A stretch of DNA of 64,000 nucleotides from Saccharibacillus qingshengii (GCF_013185195.1 NZ_JAAZWC010000008.1:1-64000); one strand, 5' to 3'. Numbered from the stretch's first letter, positions 33,640-45,690 are shown. Translations and numbers: made by a program. Notes: generated by a model not told the origin, from the letters alone.

Positions 33640-34425
33640 GTGAAATCGACAACAAACAAGCAGGTATTAATTACAGGGGCTTCTTCGGGGATCGGCGAAG
33701 CTTTCGCGCATGAATTTGCAAAAAGAGGAAATGCCGTGATTCTGGTCGCACGCTCCGAAGCCAAACTGATCGACCTGGCAGCCAAGCTGCACAACCAATA
33801 CGGCGTTCAAGCGGAAGCGATCGTCTGCGATCTGTCTCAACCGGATGCGCCGGCCCGCCTGTATCAACAATGTACGGAGCGCGGCCTACATGTCGATATT
33901 CTGGTCAACAACGCGGGATTCGCCACCTATGGACTGTTCGAACAGCTCTCTGGAGCGCGGCAGCATGAAGAGATCCGACTCAATGTGCTGGCCGTCGTCG
34001 ATCTCACGCACTTGTTTTTGCCGGACATGTTAAAAAGAAAAAGCGGTATCGTCATCAATGTCGCTTCGACCGCAGCTTTTCAACCTCTGCCGAATATGGC
34101 CGTCTACGGCGCAACCAAATCTTTTATCCTGTCGTTTACCCAGGCGCTGTGGGAAGAGAACCGAAAACGCGGCGTACAGTTTCTGGCTTTGTGCCCGGGA
34201 TCGACGGAAACCGAATTCTTCAACGTAGTCGGAGCGAACGAAGCTTCCGTCGGCAAAAGAGGCACGCCCGCCGGTGTCGTCCAAGCGGCTTTCCGTTCGC
34301 TTCAGGCAAACCGCGTCTATGTCATTCCCGGTTTTCAAAACTTTGTCTCTTCCCAGCTGTCCCGGTTTTTTACCCGCAAACAAATGCTGTTCTTGGTCGG
34401 ACGGATGCTTCGCCCGCGCACGTGA
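33640..34425 (+). CDS. Short-chain dehydrogenase/reductase
   Basis: 261 residues of the classical SDR family. The NAD(P)-binding TGASSGIGEAFA is near the N-terminus, NNAG follows at about 83, and the catalytic Ser and Y-x3-K lie in VASTAAFQPLPNMAVYGATK. The GTG at 33640 has GGGGAG ten bases upstream; an ATG at 33616 lacks a site and falls in the operator. Substrate unknown. Controlled, by position, by the divergent TetR gene. Confidence 0.88.
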   Translation: MKSTTNKQVLITGASSGIGEAFAHEFAKRGNAVILVARSEAKLIDLAAKLHNQYGVQAEAIVCDLSQPDAPARLYQQCTERGLHVDILVNNAGFATYGLFEQLSGARQHEEIRLNVLAVVDLTHLFLPDMLKRKSGIVINVASTAAFQPLPNMAVYGATKSFILSFTQALWEENRKRGVQFLALCPGSTETEFFNVVGANEASVGKRGTPAGVVQAAFRSLQANRVYVIPGFQNFVSSQLSRFFTRKQMLFLVGRMLRPRT

Positions 34426-34454
34426 AGCCATTGAAGCGGCAGAACCGTTCTATG

Positions 34455-34502
34455 CAAAAAAGTCCAGGAAGTCAGGCCCGGGGCCGACTTCTTGGACTTT
34501 TC
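34455..34502. terminator. Bidirectional terminator
   Basis: AAAGTCCAGGAAGTC and GACTTCTTGGACTTT arms with flanking A and T runs lie between the convergent SDR and fabF genes. Confidence 0.85.
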
Positions 34503-34528
34503 TTTACGTGTTCATGCTCCGCCTGTTG

Positions 34529-35779
34529 TTACGCTTCATACTTTTTCAGCACAATCGCCGAATTATGTCCTCCGAATCCGAACGAGTTCGAGATAGCGAT
34601 CCGCAGTTCCGCTTTTCTCGCTTCGCCCGCCGTATAATCCAGATCGCACAGCGGATCGGGCTGTTCCAGGTTGATGGTGGGCGGAATGAGTCCCGTCTGC
34701 AGCGACTTGACCAGCGCCACCGCTTCCACCGCTCCCGAAGCCCCCAGCATATGCCCGGTCATGGACTTGTTTGCCGTCACCGGGATCCGGTACGCGTCTT
34801 CGCCGAACACGGTCTTGATCGCCGCCGTTTCCGAACGGTCGCCGATCACCGTACTGGTCGCATGGGCGCTGATCACATCGATCTCCGCCGCGCTTATATC
34901 CGCTTCCCGGAGTGCCGTCCGCATCGCCCGGGCCGCTCCGTTTCCGTCTTCCGGCGTCGCCACCATATGGTAGGCATCCGAACTTGCTCCGTATCCGATG
35001 ACTTCGCCCAGAATGACCGCCCCCCGCTCCTGCGCGTGGCTGAGCGATTCCAGCACCAGAATGCCGGCTCCTTCCGCCATCACGAAACCATCACGCTCCG
35101 CATCGAACGGACGGCTGGCCCGCTGCGGCTCGTCATTACGCGTCGACAAGGCCGTCGCATTCGAGAAACTTGCCAATGCGATCTCCGTCAGCGCCGCTTC
35201 GCTGCCGCCCGCGAGGATGATATCCGAACGGCCGGCCTGGATCTGGTAGAACGCTTCGCCGATTGCCGTATTGCCGATCGAACACGCCGTGATCGGCGCA
35301 AGCGAAGGACCCAGCGCCCCGTAGCGGATACTGACGAGCGCCGCGGCCATATTGGCAATCATCGCCGGTACCAGCAGAGGGCTGACCCGCCCCGGCCCGC
35401 GTGCGGCCAGCGTTTCGCTTTGGTCCATCAGCGTGCCGATTCCTCCGGTTCCCGATCCGATATAGACGCCCATCCGTTCGCGGTCCGTCTGCCCGAGATC
35501 CAGTCCCGATTGCACGACGGCTTCGTCGGCCGCAGCCAACGCAAACTGGCAGAAGCGGTCCAGCTTGCGCGCTTCTTTGGCTCCGAGCAGCGCCGCCGCA
35601 TCGAAATCCCGAACTTCTCCCGCAATCTTCGCTTTGTGCTTGGCCGTATCGAACGCTTCGATCGGACCGACTCCCGACTGCCCTTCGACCAGACGCGACC
35701 AGAACTTCTCCACCCCGCTGCCGAGCGGCGTCACCACGCCCATTCCCGTAATCACAACCCGTTCCCTTTTGCTTTCCAT
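34529..35779 (-). CDS. fabF: Beta-ketoacyl-ACP synthase II (FabF-like)
   Basis: 416 residues, thiolase-fold condensing enzyme of fatty-acid elongation. The Cys-His-His triad is present: Cys in ITACSIGN (about 166), His in AHATST and His in NKSMTGHMLGASG. The wording around the nucleophile (ACSIGNTAIG) and AHATST differs slightly from typical FabF (ACATGTHAIG, AHGTST). The gene stands alone, away from other fab genes, so it may be a second copy with specialised use. AGGAG lies upstream of the ATG. It is divergent from the MmyB-type regulator. Confidence 0.88.
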   Translation of the reverse strand: MESKRERVVITGMGVVTPLGSGVEKFWSRLVEGQSGVGPIEAFDTAKHKAKIAGEVRDFDAAALLGAKEARKLDRFCQFALAAADEAVVQSGLDLGQTDRERMGVYIGSGTGGIGTLMDQSETLAARGPGRVSPLLVPAMIANMAAALVSIRYGALGPSLAPITACSIGNTAIGEAFYQIQAGRSDIILAGGSEAALTEIALASFSNATALSTRNDEPQRASRPFDAERDGFVMAEGAGILVLESLSHAQERGAVILGEVIGYGASSDAYHMVATPEDGNGAARAMRTALREADISAAEIDVISAHATSTVIGDRSETAAIKTVFGEDAYRIPVTANKSMTGHMLGASGAVEAVALVKSLQTGLIPPTINLEQPDPLCDLDYTAGEARKAELRIAISNSFGFGGHNSAIVLKKYEA

Positions 35780-35864
35780 CTTCTGTTGCTCCTCTCGTTT
35801 TCTTGTCGCAGGCTTCCTTTACCGCTATAATGGCATGGATAATATCCTAGTACAAGTTATCGTT

Positions 35865-35891
35865 TATACGGGTATAAGAACTGCCCGTATA
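35865..35891. promoter_or_regulatory. Palindromic operator candidate between fabF and the MmyB-type gene
   Basis: TATACGGG (35865-35872) and CCCGTATA (35884-35891) are perfect inverted arms separated by 11 bp, 24-50 bp upstream of the regulator start. Confidence 0.5.
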
Positions 35892-35914
35892 GACGGCCGA
35901 GAGGAGAGTCGTCC

Positions 35915-36775
35915 ATGAATTCCGCTGCCCGTCTTCAAGCGCTGTCCGCTTTTCTCAAAAGCCAGCGTGCCAAAATCTCGCCCGAATCGGCCGGTCTTCC
36001 TGCCGGAAGCCGGCGCCGAACCCCCGGTCTTCGCCGGGAAGAAGTGGCCCAGCTCGCGGGGGTCAGCACCACCTGGTACACCTGGCTCGAGCAGGGCCGC
36101 GATATCCAGGCTTCCCCTTCCGTCCTCGACTGCGTGGCGACTGCGCTGCGCATGAACGCCGACGAGCGCAAATATTTGTATTCGCTCGCATCCGACGGAG
36201 GCTCCGATGCCCATCCGGTCGAGCGAGCCGCTTCGCCGATTCCTCCTTCCCTGCAAAAAATCATCGGCGAACTGACGGACTGCCCCGTCATCGTCTCCGA
36301 CCGGATGTGCCATATCGTCGCGTGGAACCGGGCCGCTTCGTTCGTGTTCCTGGACTTCGAGCGGATCCCCGCCGAAGAACGCAATATGATCCGGTTGCTG
36401 TTCGAACGCCGCGAGTTCCGGCGTCTGGCCGTTAATTGGACACAGTTCGCCGGCAGCTTCCTGTCCTTGTTCCGCTCTTACTACGGCCGTTATGTCGGCG
36501 ACGGATGGTACGATCGCTTTTTGCAGGAAATGATGGCCGGGTATCCGGAATTCCGGGAGATGTGGGAACACGGGCAGGTCAGCTACGCTCCCGAGGTCCA
36601 TCTCGAATTCCGCCATGCCAAAGCGGGCCGGATGGTCTACGAACTGACTTCGCTCAGTACATCCGGGCAGGACGATCTGCGGCTCAGCATCTATACCCCG
36701 GCCTCCGGCACCTCCACCGAAGCTAAACTCCGGCGTTTGATGGACCAGGAAAACCCAATCGGAAATTTTCCATAA
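35915..36775 (+). CDS. XRE-family regulator with MmyB-like ligand domain
   Basis: 286 residues. The N-terminal helix-turn-helix has the hallmark RRRTPGLRREEVAQLAGVS and WYTWLEQGRDI. The C-terminal two thirds are the MmyB-like PAS-type ligand pocket, thought to bind fatty acids or other hydrophobic molecules in relatives. Its divergent position beside fabF would fit a lipid signal, but this is inference. A GAGAGGAG site precedes the ATG. Confidence 0.88.
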   Translation: MNSAARLQALSAFLKSQRAKISPESAGLPAGSRRRTPGLRREEVAQLAGVSTTWYTWLEQGRDIQASPSVLDCVATALRMNADERKYLYSLASDGGSDAHPVERAASPIPPSLQKIIGELTDCPVIVSDRMCHIVAWNRAASFVFLDFERIPAEERNMIRLLFERREFRRLAVNWTQFAGSFLSLFRSYYGRYVGDGWYDRFLQEMMAGYPEFREMWEHGQVSYAPEVHLEFRHAKAGRMVYELTSLSTSGQDDLRLSIYTPASGTSTEAKLRRLMDQENPIGNFP

Positions 36776-36782
36776 GAAGGAT

Positions 36783-36843
36783 TGACTTTGTTTCAAAATC
36801 GTGTTTTTATTAAATTGTTAAATAATTGTTTAAATACTTAAAT
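36783..36843 (+). promoter_or_regulatory. Promoter and repeated TTAAAT operator of the SdpR/SdpI-like pair
   Basis: TTGACT (36783) starts an A/T-rich promoter; the -10 box is poorly defined (near 36807). TTAAAT occurs at 36810, 36818, 36830 and 36838. This makes two 8-bp-spaced pairs set 20 bp apart, as expected for an ArsR-family dimer binding on one face of the helix. Confidence 0.55.
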
Positions 36844-36863
36844 GCAGCCGAAAGGAGGAAATC

Positions 36864-37136
36864 ATGTCGTTCAACGACACTTTTAAAGCCCTGTCCGATC
36901 CAACCCGGCGCACTATTTTGGATATGTTGAAAGAAAGAGATATGACGGCCGGCGAAATCGCGGATCATTTCGAAATGACCAAACCGGCGATCTCCCACCA
37001 TTTGAATCTGCTCAAGCAGGCGGAACTGGTCGTGAACGAGAAAAAGGGCCAGCATATTCATTATTCGATCAATCTGACCATGTTTGAGGAATTGATGACC
37101 TGGATGTTGAAATTCAATTCGAACGAGGGAGCGTGA
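36864..37136 (+). CDS. ArsR-family autorepressor, SdpR-like
   Basis: 90 residues, nearly all a winged helix (FKALSDPTRRTILDMLKE, then MTKPAISHHLNLLKQAELV). It has no metal-binding cysteines, as in SdpR. In B. subtilis SdpR represses the sdpRI operon until the immunity protein SdpI sequesters it on the membrane. AAAGGAGG lies five bases before the ATG. The SdpI-like gene follows after 3 bp. Confidence 0.88.
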   Translation: MSFNDTFKALSDPTRRTILDMLKERDMTAGEIADHFEMTKPAISHHLNLLKQAELVVNEKKGQHIHYSINLTMFEELMTWMLKFNSNEGA

Positions 37137-37139
37137 CCC

Positions 37140-37763
37140 ATGAAAAAAACATTTCTGCCCCTGCTTCTGTTGATGTTCTCTATGACCGCCAGCGTTTGGT
37201 TTTATCCGAAGCTGCCCGATCTGATCGAAACCAACACCCGCTACAATACCGTTTTCCTGTCCAAAATGGCCGCTGTGTCGATCATGCCGGCCCTGCTGTT
37301 CGCCTTGACGATTCTTACCCTGCTGGTCGCTTCCCTGACGAAACGGAACCCGGCTTTCTCTCGTACGGAGCGCCCTCTGTTCGCCGTCATGAATGCCGTT
37401 TATGTGGGATTGGCTCTTGTTCACGGACTTATTCTGGCCTACGGCATGGGCTACGCTGTCGACGAACAAATCATTGCTCCGCTGGTTACCGGTATCGTAT
37501 TTATCGCGGTCGGCAACTATCTGCCTCTGGTAAATCACGCTTCCTCCCCTGAGAGCGGACCCAATCCTTCTTCCGACCCCTGGCGCAAAGGCCGGCGGCG
37601 GATGGCTTTCTGCTTTATGGCAGGCGGCCTGCTGATGCTGTTCTCGGCTTTCCTGCCTGGTTCCATGCTGCTGCCGGTCTTTATCGTACTGGTTGTCGCC
37701 ACCTCGGCTGCGGCCGCCTGCAGCTTTTTTCTCTACCAGCAGAAGATTACAGCGGTAAAATAA
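37140..37763 (+). CDS. SdpI-like membrane protein (DUF1648 domain)
   Basis: 207 residues with about six hydrophobic helices. The N-terminal helix plus FYPKLPDLIETN is the DUF1648 signature of SdpI immunity and signalling proteins. It is encoded directly behind the SdpR-like gene, but no sdpC-type toxin gene is in the window, so the pair may give immunity to a foreign toxin or serve another envelope signal. Confidence 0.82.
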   Translation: MKKTFLPLLLLMFSMTASVWFYPKLPDLIETNTRYNTVFLSKMAAVSIMPALLFALTILTLLVASLTKRNPAFSRTERPLFAVMNAVYVGLALVHGLILAYGMGYAVDEQIIAPLVTGIVFIAVGNYLPLVNHASSPESGPNPSSDPWRKGRRRMAFCFMAGGLLMLFSAFLPGSMLLPVFIVLVVATSAAAACSFFLYQQKITAVK

Positions 37764-37790
37764 AAAAGAAGAAAGCGCATACTTTTTCTC

Positions 37791-37897
37791 TTGTCAAGCG
37801 ATGTAGTTCCTGCTATGATGGCGTTGGGATTGTTACTGAAGAAGGCAAAACCCACTGCATGTACGAGGCGTACATGTGCTGGGGTTTGCCTTCTTTT
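37791..37897 (+). promoter_or_regulatory. Promoter plus LicT antiterminator (RAT) and overlapping terminator 1
   Basis: TTGTCA (37791-37796) and TATGAT (37814-37819) with a 17-bp spacer place the transcript start near 37826. The RAT at 37826-37853 contains GGATTGTTACTG and GGCAAAACCC, close to the BglG/LicT consensus. Its 3' half is also the left arm of a terminator hairpin (37839-37897) ending in TTCTTTT. LicT binding would block the terminator and turn on licT itself. Confidence 0.9.
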
Positions 37898-37979
37898 CGT
37901 AACTTTCCTTTTTTGCAGTTCGGGGTGTAAGCGCTTATCTTGCCCGTTTCGCAATCTCGCTGGATAAGGAGGGCGGCAT

Positions 37980-38816
37980 GTGATTATCGGTAAAATTTTT
38001 AACAATAACGCCATCATTGCAAGCGATACAGGCAAAAGCGAATTCGTGGTCATGGGACGCGGAATCGCTTTCAAAAAAAAAGTCGGAGAACCGGTAGACC
38101 AGAGTCTGGTCGAGAAGATTTTTGTTCTTCAGCAAAAAGAAGCTTCGGAGAAATTCAAACTGCTGCTGGAAGATGTGCCGCCCGAGTATATCTCCTTGTG
38201 CTACGACATTATCGAATACGGCAAGAACATGCTCGACGTGCCGCTGAGCGATTACATCTATGTGACGCTGACCGACCACATGAACAATGCGCTGAAGCTG
38301 CTCGACGAAGGTATCACCACGACCAATCCGCTGAGCTGGGAAATCCGGCGCATCTACCCGAAAGAATTCGGGATCGGCAGAAAGGCTCTGGCGTTCATCG
38401 AAGAATCGCTCGGCAAAACACTTCCGGAAGACGAAGCGGCGAATGTCGCCATGCATCTGATCAATGCACAGATCGACCGGCCCTCGCGGCGGACAGAGAA
38501 CATTTCCGCCCAGACCGGCAAGATCAGCGATATTCTGAACATCGTCAAGTACACCTACGGTTCGGCTCCGGACGAAAGTTCGCTGAGCTATGAACGCTTT
38601 ATCACCCATCTTCGCTTTTTCTTTCAGCGGATCGACCAGCCGGCGCGCGGCGAACTCGAAGACGACTTTCTGCTGAAACAGGTTAAATCGAAGTACAAGC
38701 GGGCGTACGACTGCATGCTCAAAGTCGAAAAGTATCTGCAGATCGAACTGCCCGACGAGGAAAAGCTGTATCTGACCCTGCATATCCACCGCGTAACACG
38801 GGAAGCGGCTCCCTGA
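37980..38816 (+). CDS. licT: Transcription antiterminator LicT/BglG family
   Basis: 278 residues. An N-terminal CAT RNA-binding domain (1-56, starting IIGKIFNNNAIIAS) is followed by two PRD modules, each with two conserved histidines (TDHMNNA, AMHLIN; THLRFF, LTLHIHRV) that are phosphorylated by PTS proteins. It binds the RAT elements seen before this gene and before bglP. Start is GTG with AAGGAGG seven bases upstream. First gene of the bgl operon. Confidence 0.94.
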   Translation: MIIGKIFNNNAIIASDTGKSEFVVMGRGIAFKKKVGEPVDQSLVEKIFVLQQKEASEKFKLLLEDVPPEYISLCYDIIEYGKNMLDVPLSDYIYVTLTDHMNNALKLLDEGITTTNPLSWEIRRIYPKEFGIGRKALAFIEESLGKTLPEDEAANVAMHLINAQIDRPSRRTENISAQTGKISDILNIVKYTYGSAPDESSLSYERFITHLRFFFQRIDQPARGELEDDFLLKQVKSKYKRAYDCMLKVEKYLQIELPDEEKLYLTLHIHRVTREAAP

Positions 38817-38878
38817 ACATTCGGAATTCCGCCGATCCTTGCCGCACTGCGTAAGCGCATTCAATTTCATACCTTGAC

Positions 38879-38957
38879 GGATCGTGACTGGTAAAGCAGG
38901 CGAGACCTACAGGAAGCCTGTCCTCCGGGGACGTGCGCTTCCGGGGTTCGCCTTTTT
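38879..38957 (+). promoter_or_regulatory. Second LicT antiterminator (RAT) and terminator before bglP
   Basis: GGATCGTGACTGGTAAAGC (38879-38897) followed by AGGCGAGACCT is a diverged RAT. Its 3' half overlaps a terminator whose right arm GCTTCCGGGGTTCGCC runs into six T (to 38957). Transcription into bglP would need a second antitermination event. Confidence 0.85.
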
Positions 38958-38993
38958 TCATAAGTTCTTCCTGGATGACCATCTGCCTAATAA

Positions 38994-42423
<3,430 letters not shown>

Positions 42424-42478
42424 CGGATTGGTCGCCGAGCCGGAACGGACAGGCCTCGCGGGTTCAGCAGTCTTTCGT

Positions 42479-42982
42479 CTACTCCAGGCTTCTCCCCGGA
42501 TCCATAAGTTCTTGACCCGATTCGACCGGGAGGTTTTTGTCCATCGCGAAACTTCCGTACCATTCGCCCCGACGCGCACGATTCCAAGCTTCCCGCACGA
42601 ACGGTATCGTATTTCCAGGCAGAAGTTCGGCAGGAAACCAGGCCAGCTCCGAGCATTTGTCCGGTTCACAATTGACGGGGGTTCCGCTCCAGCGTTCCGC
42701 TTCGAAAAAAAAGTCGATTCGTTCGTCTTGACTTGGTTCCGACGCGCCGATCTGCATGACCCCGGTCATTCGTAAATCTTCACGCCGGATTTGTACGCCG
42801 CATTCTTCGTATACTTCGCGCAGTGCGGCGTCGAGAGCTTGTTCGCCCGCCTCCATTTTGCCCGCGGGAAGACCGTATTGTCCATCTTGATGCCCTGTAT
42901 TTTGACGCTTGAGCAGCAGGATGTTTCCTTCTTGAATCAAAAAAGTATGCACTACGCTGACCCGCTTAAACAGACTTCCCAT
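42479..42982 (-). CDS. Nudix hydrolase
   Basis: 167 residues. The Nudix box is complete: G-x5-E at GKMEAGE, then REVYEECGV, around residues 40-62. The substrate is unknown, but mutT-like nucleotide cleansing or other diphosphate hydrolysis is likely. AAGGA lies about ten bases before the ATG at 42982. It is separated from the upstream hydrolase gene by a terminator, so it probably has its own promoter. Confidence 0.9.
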   Translation of the reverse strand: MGSLFKRVSVVHTFLIQEGNILLLKRQNTGHQDGQYGLPAGKMEAGEQALDAALREVYEECGVQIRREDLRMTGVMQIGASEPSQDERIDFFFEAERWSGTPVNCEPDKCSELAWFPAELLPGNTIPFVREAWNRARRGEWYGSFAMDKNLPVESGQELMDPGRSLE

Positions 42983-43006
42983 TTTAATCGGTCCTTCCCG
43001 CTTCCT

Positions 43007-43044
43007 AAAAGTATGCCGCCGCTCTTCCGGCCGGCATACTTTTT
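43007..43044. terminator. Terminator after the alpha/beta hydrolase gene
   Basis: AAAAGTATGCCG (43007-43018) pairs with CGGCATACTTTT (43032-43043). The A-run on the left gives a T-run on the minus strand. Confidence 0.88.
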
Positions 43045-43047
43045 GCT

Positions 43048-44088
43048 TTAGTTGGTTTGTGTTTTTTCCATTGTACGCAAAAACTGCCGCATATCGCTCA
43101 AATATCCGTCGTCGAACAGTTTTCTCGGCATCCAGATCGCGGTGAGGGTCATCAGCGTCTCCGACTCGGCCAAGCCGCGTTTGAGCATCGAGTGATCGGC
43201 TTCCGGCAGCCGTGTCACGCTCAGCAGCTCCTTCGGGATATGAGCCCGGTAGACCGCTTCGGTATCCTCGGAGTCGACATTGAGATCCTGTCCGCCGAGC
43301 ACCAGATGCACGGGATGTTTGAATGCGGACAATTCGGCGGTGGAATCCGACTCGAAATTGTTCAAAATGAATGTCCAGCGTTCTTTTGATAAAGCTTCCG
43401 CTGCCTTCAAATCGGCTTCCCGCAGATATTCTTTGTAAGAAGCCCCGCGCCGCAGCAGCTTCAGCACGTCGGCGTTCTTCCGCTCGGCCGCCGCGATTTC
43501 TTCCGCCGAAGATCCGCTGCGCTCCATCGTCCGCCGCGTGTGGTAACGCCCTTGTTCGATCCAGTTCACCGCCGGTGCGACCAGAATGCTGAATGCCAGC
43601 TCCGGCTCGTCCCGCACAATCTTCGGAATCACCCAACCCGCTTGGCTGGCACCCCATAGACCGATTCTCGAGCGGTCTATGTCAGGCTGTGAACGCGCCC
43701 ATTCGATCGCGAGCCGCGTGTCTTGTGCCCGGTCTTCCATATCCTGATCCAGCCAATCCCCTTCCGAACCGCCTACTCCGCGTTTGTCGAGCGACAGCGA
43801 CGCGTAGCCTTCCGCGGCAAAAGCTTCCCACAGCGGCTTATATCCATCGTCGTAAGTCGAATTCGTCGGGCCGTCGCCATGTACGAACACGATAAGCCCC
43901 ACCGGGCCGTCCGGCGATTTCGGCAGGGCAAGCGTGCCGGTCAGACGGCCTTCCGGCGTCTCGATCACGACCGGACGTTCGTCCATACGGTACGTATTTC
44001 CAACGACCGCCCAGACCGCAAGCGCCGCCAAGACAAGCAGCAGGGAAGCGCCTGCGATCCACAGCTTCTTTTTCCCGGTTTTCTTCAT
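43048..44088 (-). CDS. Membrane-anchored alpha/beta hydrolase
   Basis: 346 residues. A basic start and one helix (LWIAGASLLLVLAALAVWAV) anchor an extracytoplasmic alpha/beta-hydrolase domain. The oxyanion region HGDGPTNS, nucleophile elbow GASQAGW (Ser) and late EADHSM histidine are visible. It resembles peptidase S9/S15-like hydrolases, with unknown substrate. It starts 3 bp after the GNAT gene in a MerR-GNAT-hydrolase operon. Confidence 0.85.
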   Translation of the reverse strand: MKKTGKKKLWIAGASLLLVLAALAVWAVVGNTYRMDERPVVIETPEGRLTGTLALPKSPDGPVGLIVFVHGDGPTNSTYDDGYKPLWEAFAAEGYASLSLDKRGVGGSEGDWLDQDMEDRAQDTRLAIEWARSQPDIDRSRIGLWGASQAGWVIPKIVRDEPELAFSILVAPAVNWIEQGRYHTRRTMERSGSSAEEIAAAERKNADVLKLLRRGASYKEYLREADLKAAEALSKERWTFILNNFESDSTAELSAFKHPVHLVLGGQDLNVDSEDTEAVYRAHIPKELLSVTRLPEADHSMLKRGLAESETLMTLTAIWMPRKLFDDGYLSDMRQFLRTMEKTQTN

Positions 44089-44091
44089 GCT

Positions 44092-44859
44092 TCAGGTCTC
44101 CTCTTTTCTTATTCCGCGAATCATAAACCGCCACTGCGGCTCCCCCAAAAGATACCCGCACAACCTCCGCCGTTCGGTGCGCACGGATTCGAAGCCGGCT
44201 TTCTCGTACAGCCGGACTGCGGCTTCGCTCCGCTGCGACACATGCAGCGACAAGCTGCCCGATCCGACTTTTTCGGCAAAATCCGCAGCGTGTTCCAGCA
44301 GCAGCCTTCCGAATCCATGGCCCTGGCAGTCCGGCCGTACGCCAAGATGTTCGATATAACATTCTCCCGCCGGAGGTTCGTAAGCGAGTACCGCCATCCC
44401 GACTGCAAACCTCAGTCCGGCGACCGGTCCGAATTCCCGCAGCAGAGGCCGCAGTTCCGGTTGTTTGACACCGTCCTGCCTGCCGCCCTTGAGGCTGTCC
44501 GGCTGCCATTTGAGTGCGATCGTGCCGAGCGGCGTTCCTCCGTCCTCCGGTAGGGAACTTTCGTCAAACAAGCCAAACTGCCGCGTTCCGTTCGTCTGTT
44601 CAAACGGCCAGGCCCGCTCGAGCAGCTGCGCCGTACGCCGATGATCCAGACGCAGCAGCGTATGGAACTTGGCGTGAAAAGCTTCGGCCAACAAGGCGCA
44701 GATCTCTTCGTGGCTCCGGGCGTCGCAGGCCGCAATCCGAATCCGCGGCATCGCCGGCGGGTCTCCGGGACCGGATTCGCGGCGGAGAAGCTTACATCCG
44801 GTCGGGATCGTTGCAGACAGCCCTGCTTCCCTGCCGTCAGACGGTTTATTCGTTTCCAT
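44092..44859 (-). CDS. GNAT family N-acetyltransferase
   Basis: 255 residues. The acetyl-CoA site GVRPDCQGHGFGRLLLE (R/Q-x-x-G-x-G/A) is near residue 170 and AVRLYEKAGFESV near 216. The long N-terminal segment before the GNAT core is not assigned. GGGAGGA lies upstream of the ATG, which overlaps the merR 3' end by 14 bases. The acceptor is unknown; a drug or peptide is possible given the MerR regulator. Confidence 0.86.
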   Translation of the reverse strand: METNKPSDGREAGLSATIPTGCKLLRRESGPGDPPAMPRIRIAACDARSHEEICALLAEAFHAKFHTLLRLDHRRTAQLLERAWPFEQTNGTRQFGLFDESSLPEDGGTPLGTIALKWQPDSLKGGRQDGVKQPELRPLLREFGPVAGLRFAVGMAVLAYEPPAGECYIEHLGVRPDCQGHGFGRLLLEHAADFAEKVGSGSLSLHVSQRSEAAVRLYEKAGFESVRTERRRLCGYLLGEPQWRFMIRGIRKEET

Positions 44860-45658
44860 CGTCGGATTCCTCCCGGCCCTTCCGCGCTCCGACGGGAATC
44901 TCCAGCTCCACCTGCACGGCTTCGCCGCCGAACAGGGAAAGATAGGATTTCTCCTTCAGCATAAGTCTGTCCGGCTGCAGGCCGAACCGTTCGCGGACCT
45001 GCCCACAGGCCGCTTCGATCCGAAGCTCGACCTCGTTGTCGTCCTCCGCCGCAAAAGCCTCGCACCAGTACAACCCTTCTTCCAGCAGCAGATCATCCTT
45101 TTGGCCCGGATCGCTGTCTGCCGTCTCGAAATACATAGCCGTGCCGCGCCCCTGCCTTATATAGAACAAATCCGTCTCGAACAAACGCTCCGGACGTTCG
45201 GACGCCTCCAACAGTTCTCTTGCCGTCGGCCCCTGTCCGTCCGCAGCAAGCGTCACCCAGCGCCGCAGCCGCCGCAGCGTACGAAACTTCAGCTCTCCCT
45301 CGGCCTCCGGGATTCTGCTCCGGTTTCGTTCCTGCAGCAGTTCCTCCGTAAATCGTTCCAGCCGCTGCAGCCTGGCGATTTCTCCGCGAACCCGCTTAAG
45401 CGAAGCTCCGATCAGTTCTTCGTATTCTTCCTCTCCGTATTCGCTTAGTGCCCGGCCGGCTTCCGCCACGGGAACATCCAGCTCGCGCAGCAGCAGAATA
45501 TGCGCCAGCCGGTACATTTCGCCGGTCCCGTAGCGGCGGTATCCGTTTGGCTCGACATAAGCGGGAAGCAGCAGTCCTTTTTCCTCGAAATAACGTACTT
45601 GATGAATCGATACGCCCATCATCTTGGCAAACTCCCGAATACTCAAAAAGTCGCTCAT
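44846..45658 (-). CDS. MerR family regulator with effector domain
   Basis: 270 residues. The N-terminal MerR helix-turn-helix (LSIREFAKMMGVSIHQVRYF, EPNGYRRYG) is followed by a coiled-coil dimer helix and a C-terminal GyrI/BmrR-like domain of about 150 residues, so the ligand is probably organic rather than a metal. The gene leads an operon with the GNAT and hydrolase genes and has a MerR-type long-spacer promoter of its own. AAAGGGG precedes the ATG. Confidence 0.88.
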   Translation of the reverse strand: MSDFLSIREFAKMMGVSIHQVRYFEEKGLLLPAYVEPNGYRRYGTGEMYRLAHILLLRELDVPVAEAGRALSEYGEEEYEELIGASLKRVRGEIARLQRLERFTEELLQERNRSRIPEAEGELKFRTLRRLRRWVTLAADGQGPTARELLEASERPERLFETDLFYIRQGRGTAMYFETADSDPGQKDDLLLEEGLYWCEAFAAEDDNEVELRIEAACGQVRERFGLQPDRLMLKEKSYLSLFGGEAVQVELEIPVGARKGREESDDGNE

Positions 45659-45690
45659 GTTCGGACCCCTTTCGCTGACCTTCTGCTTTC

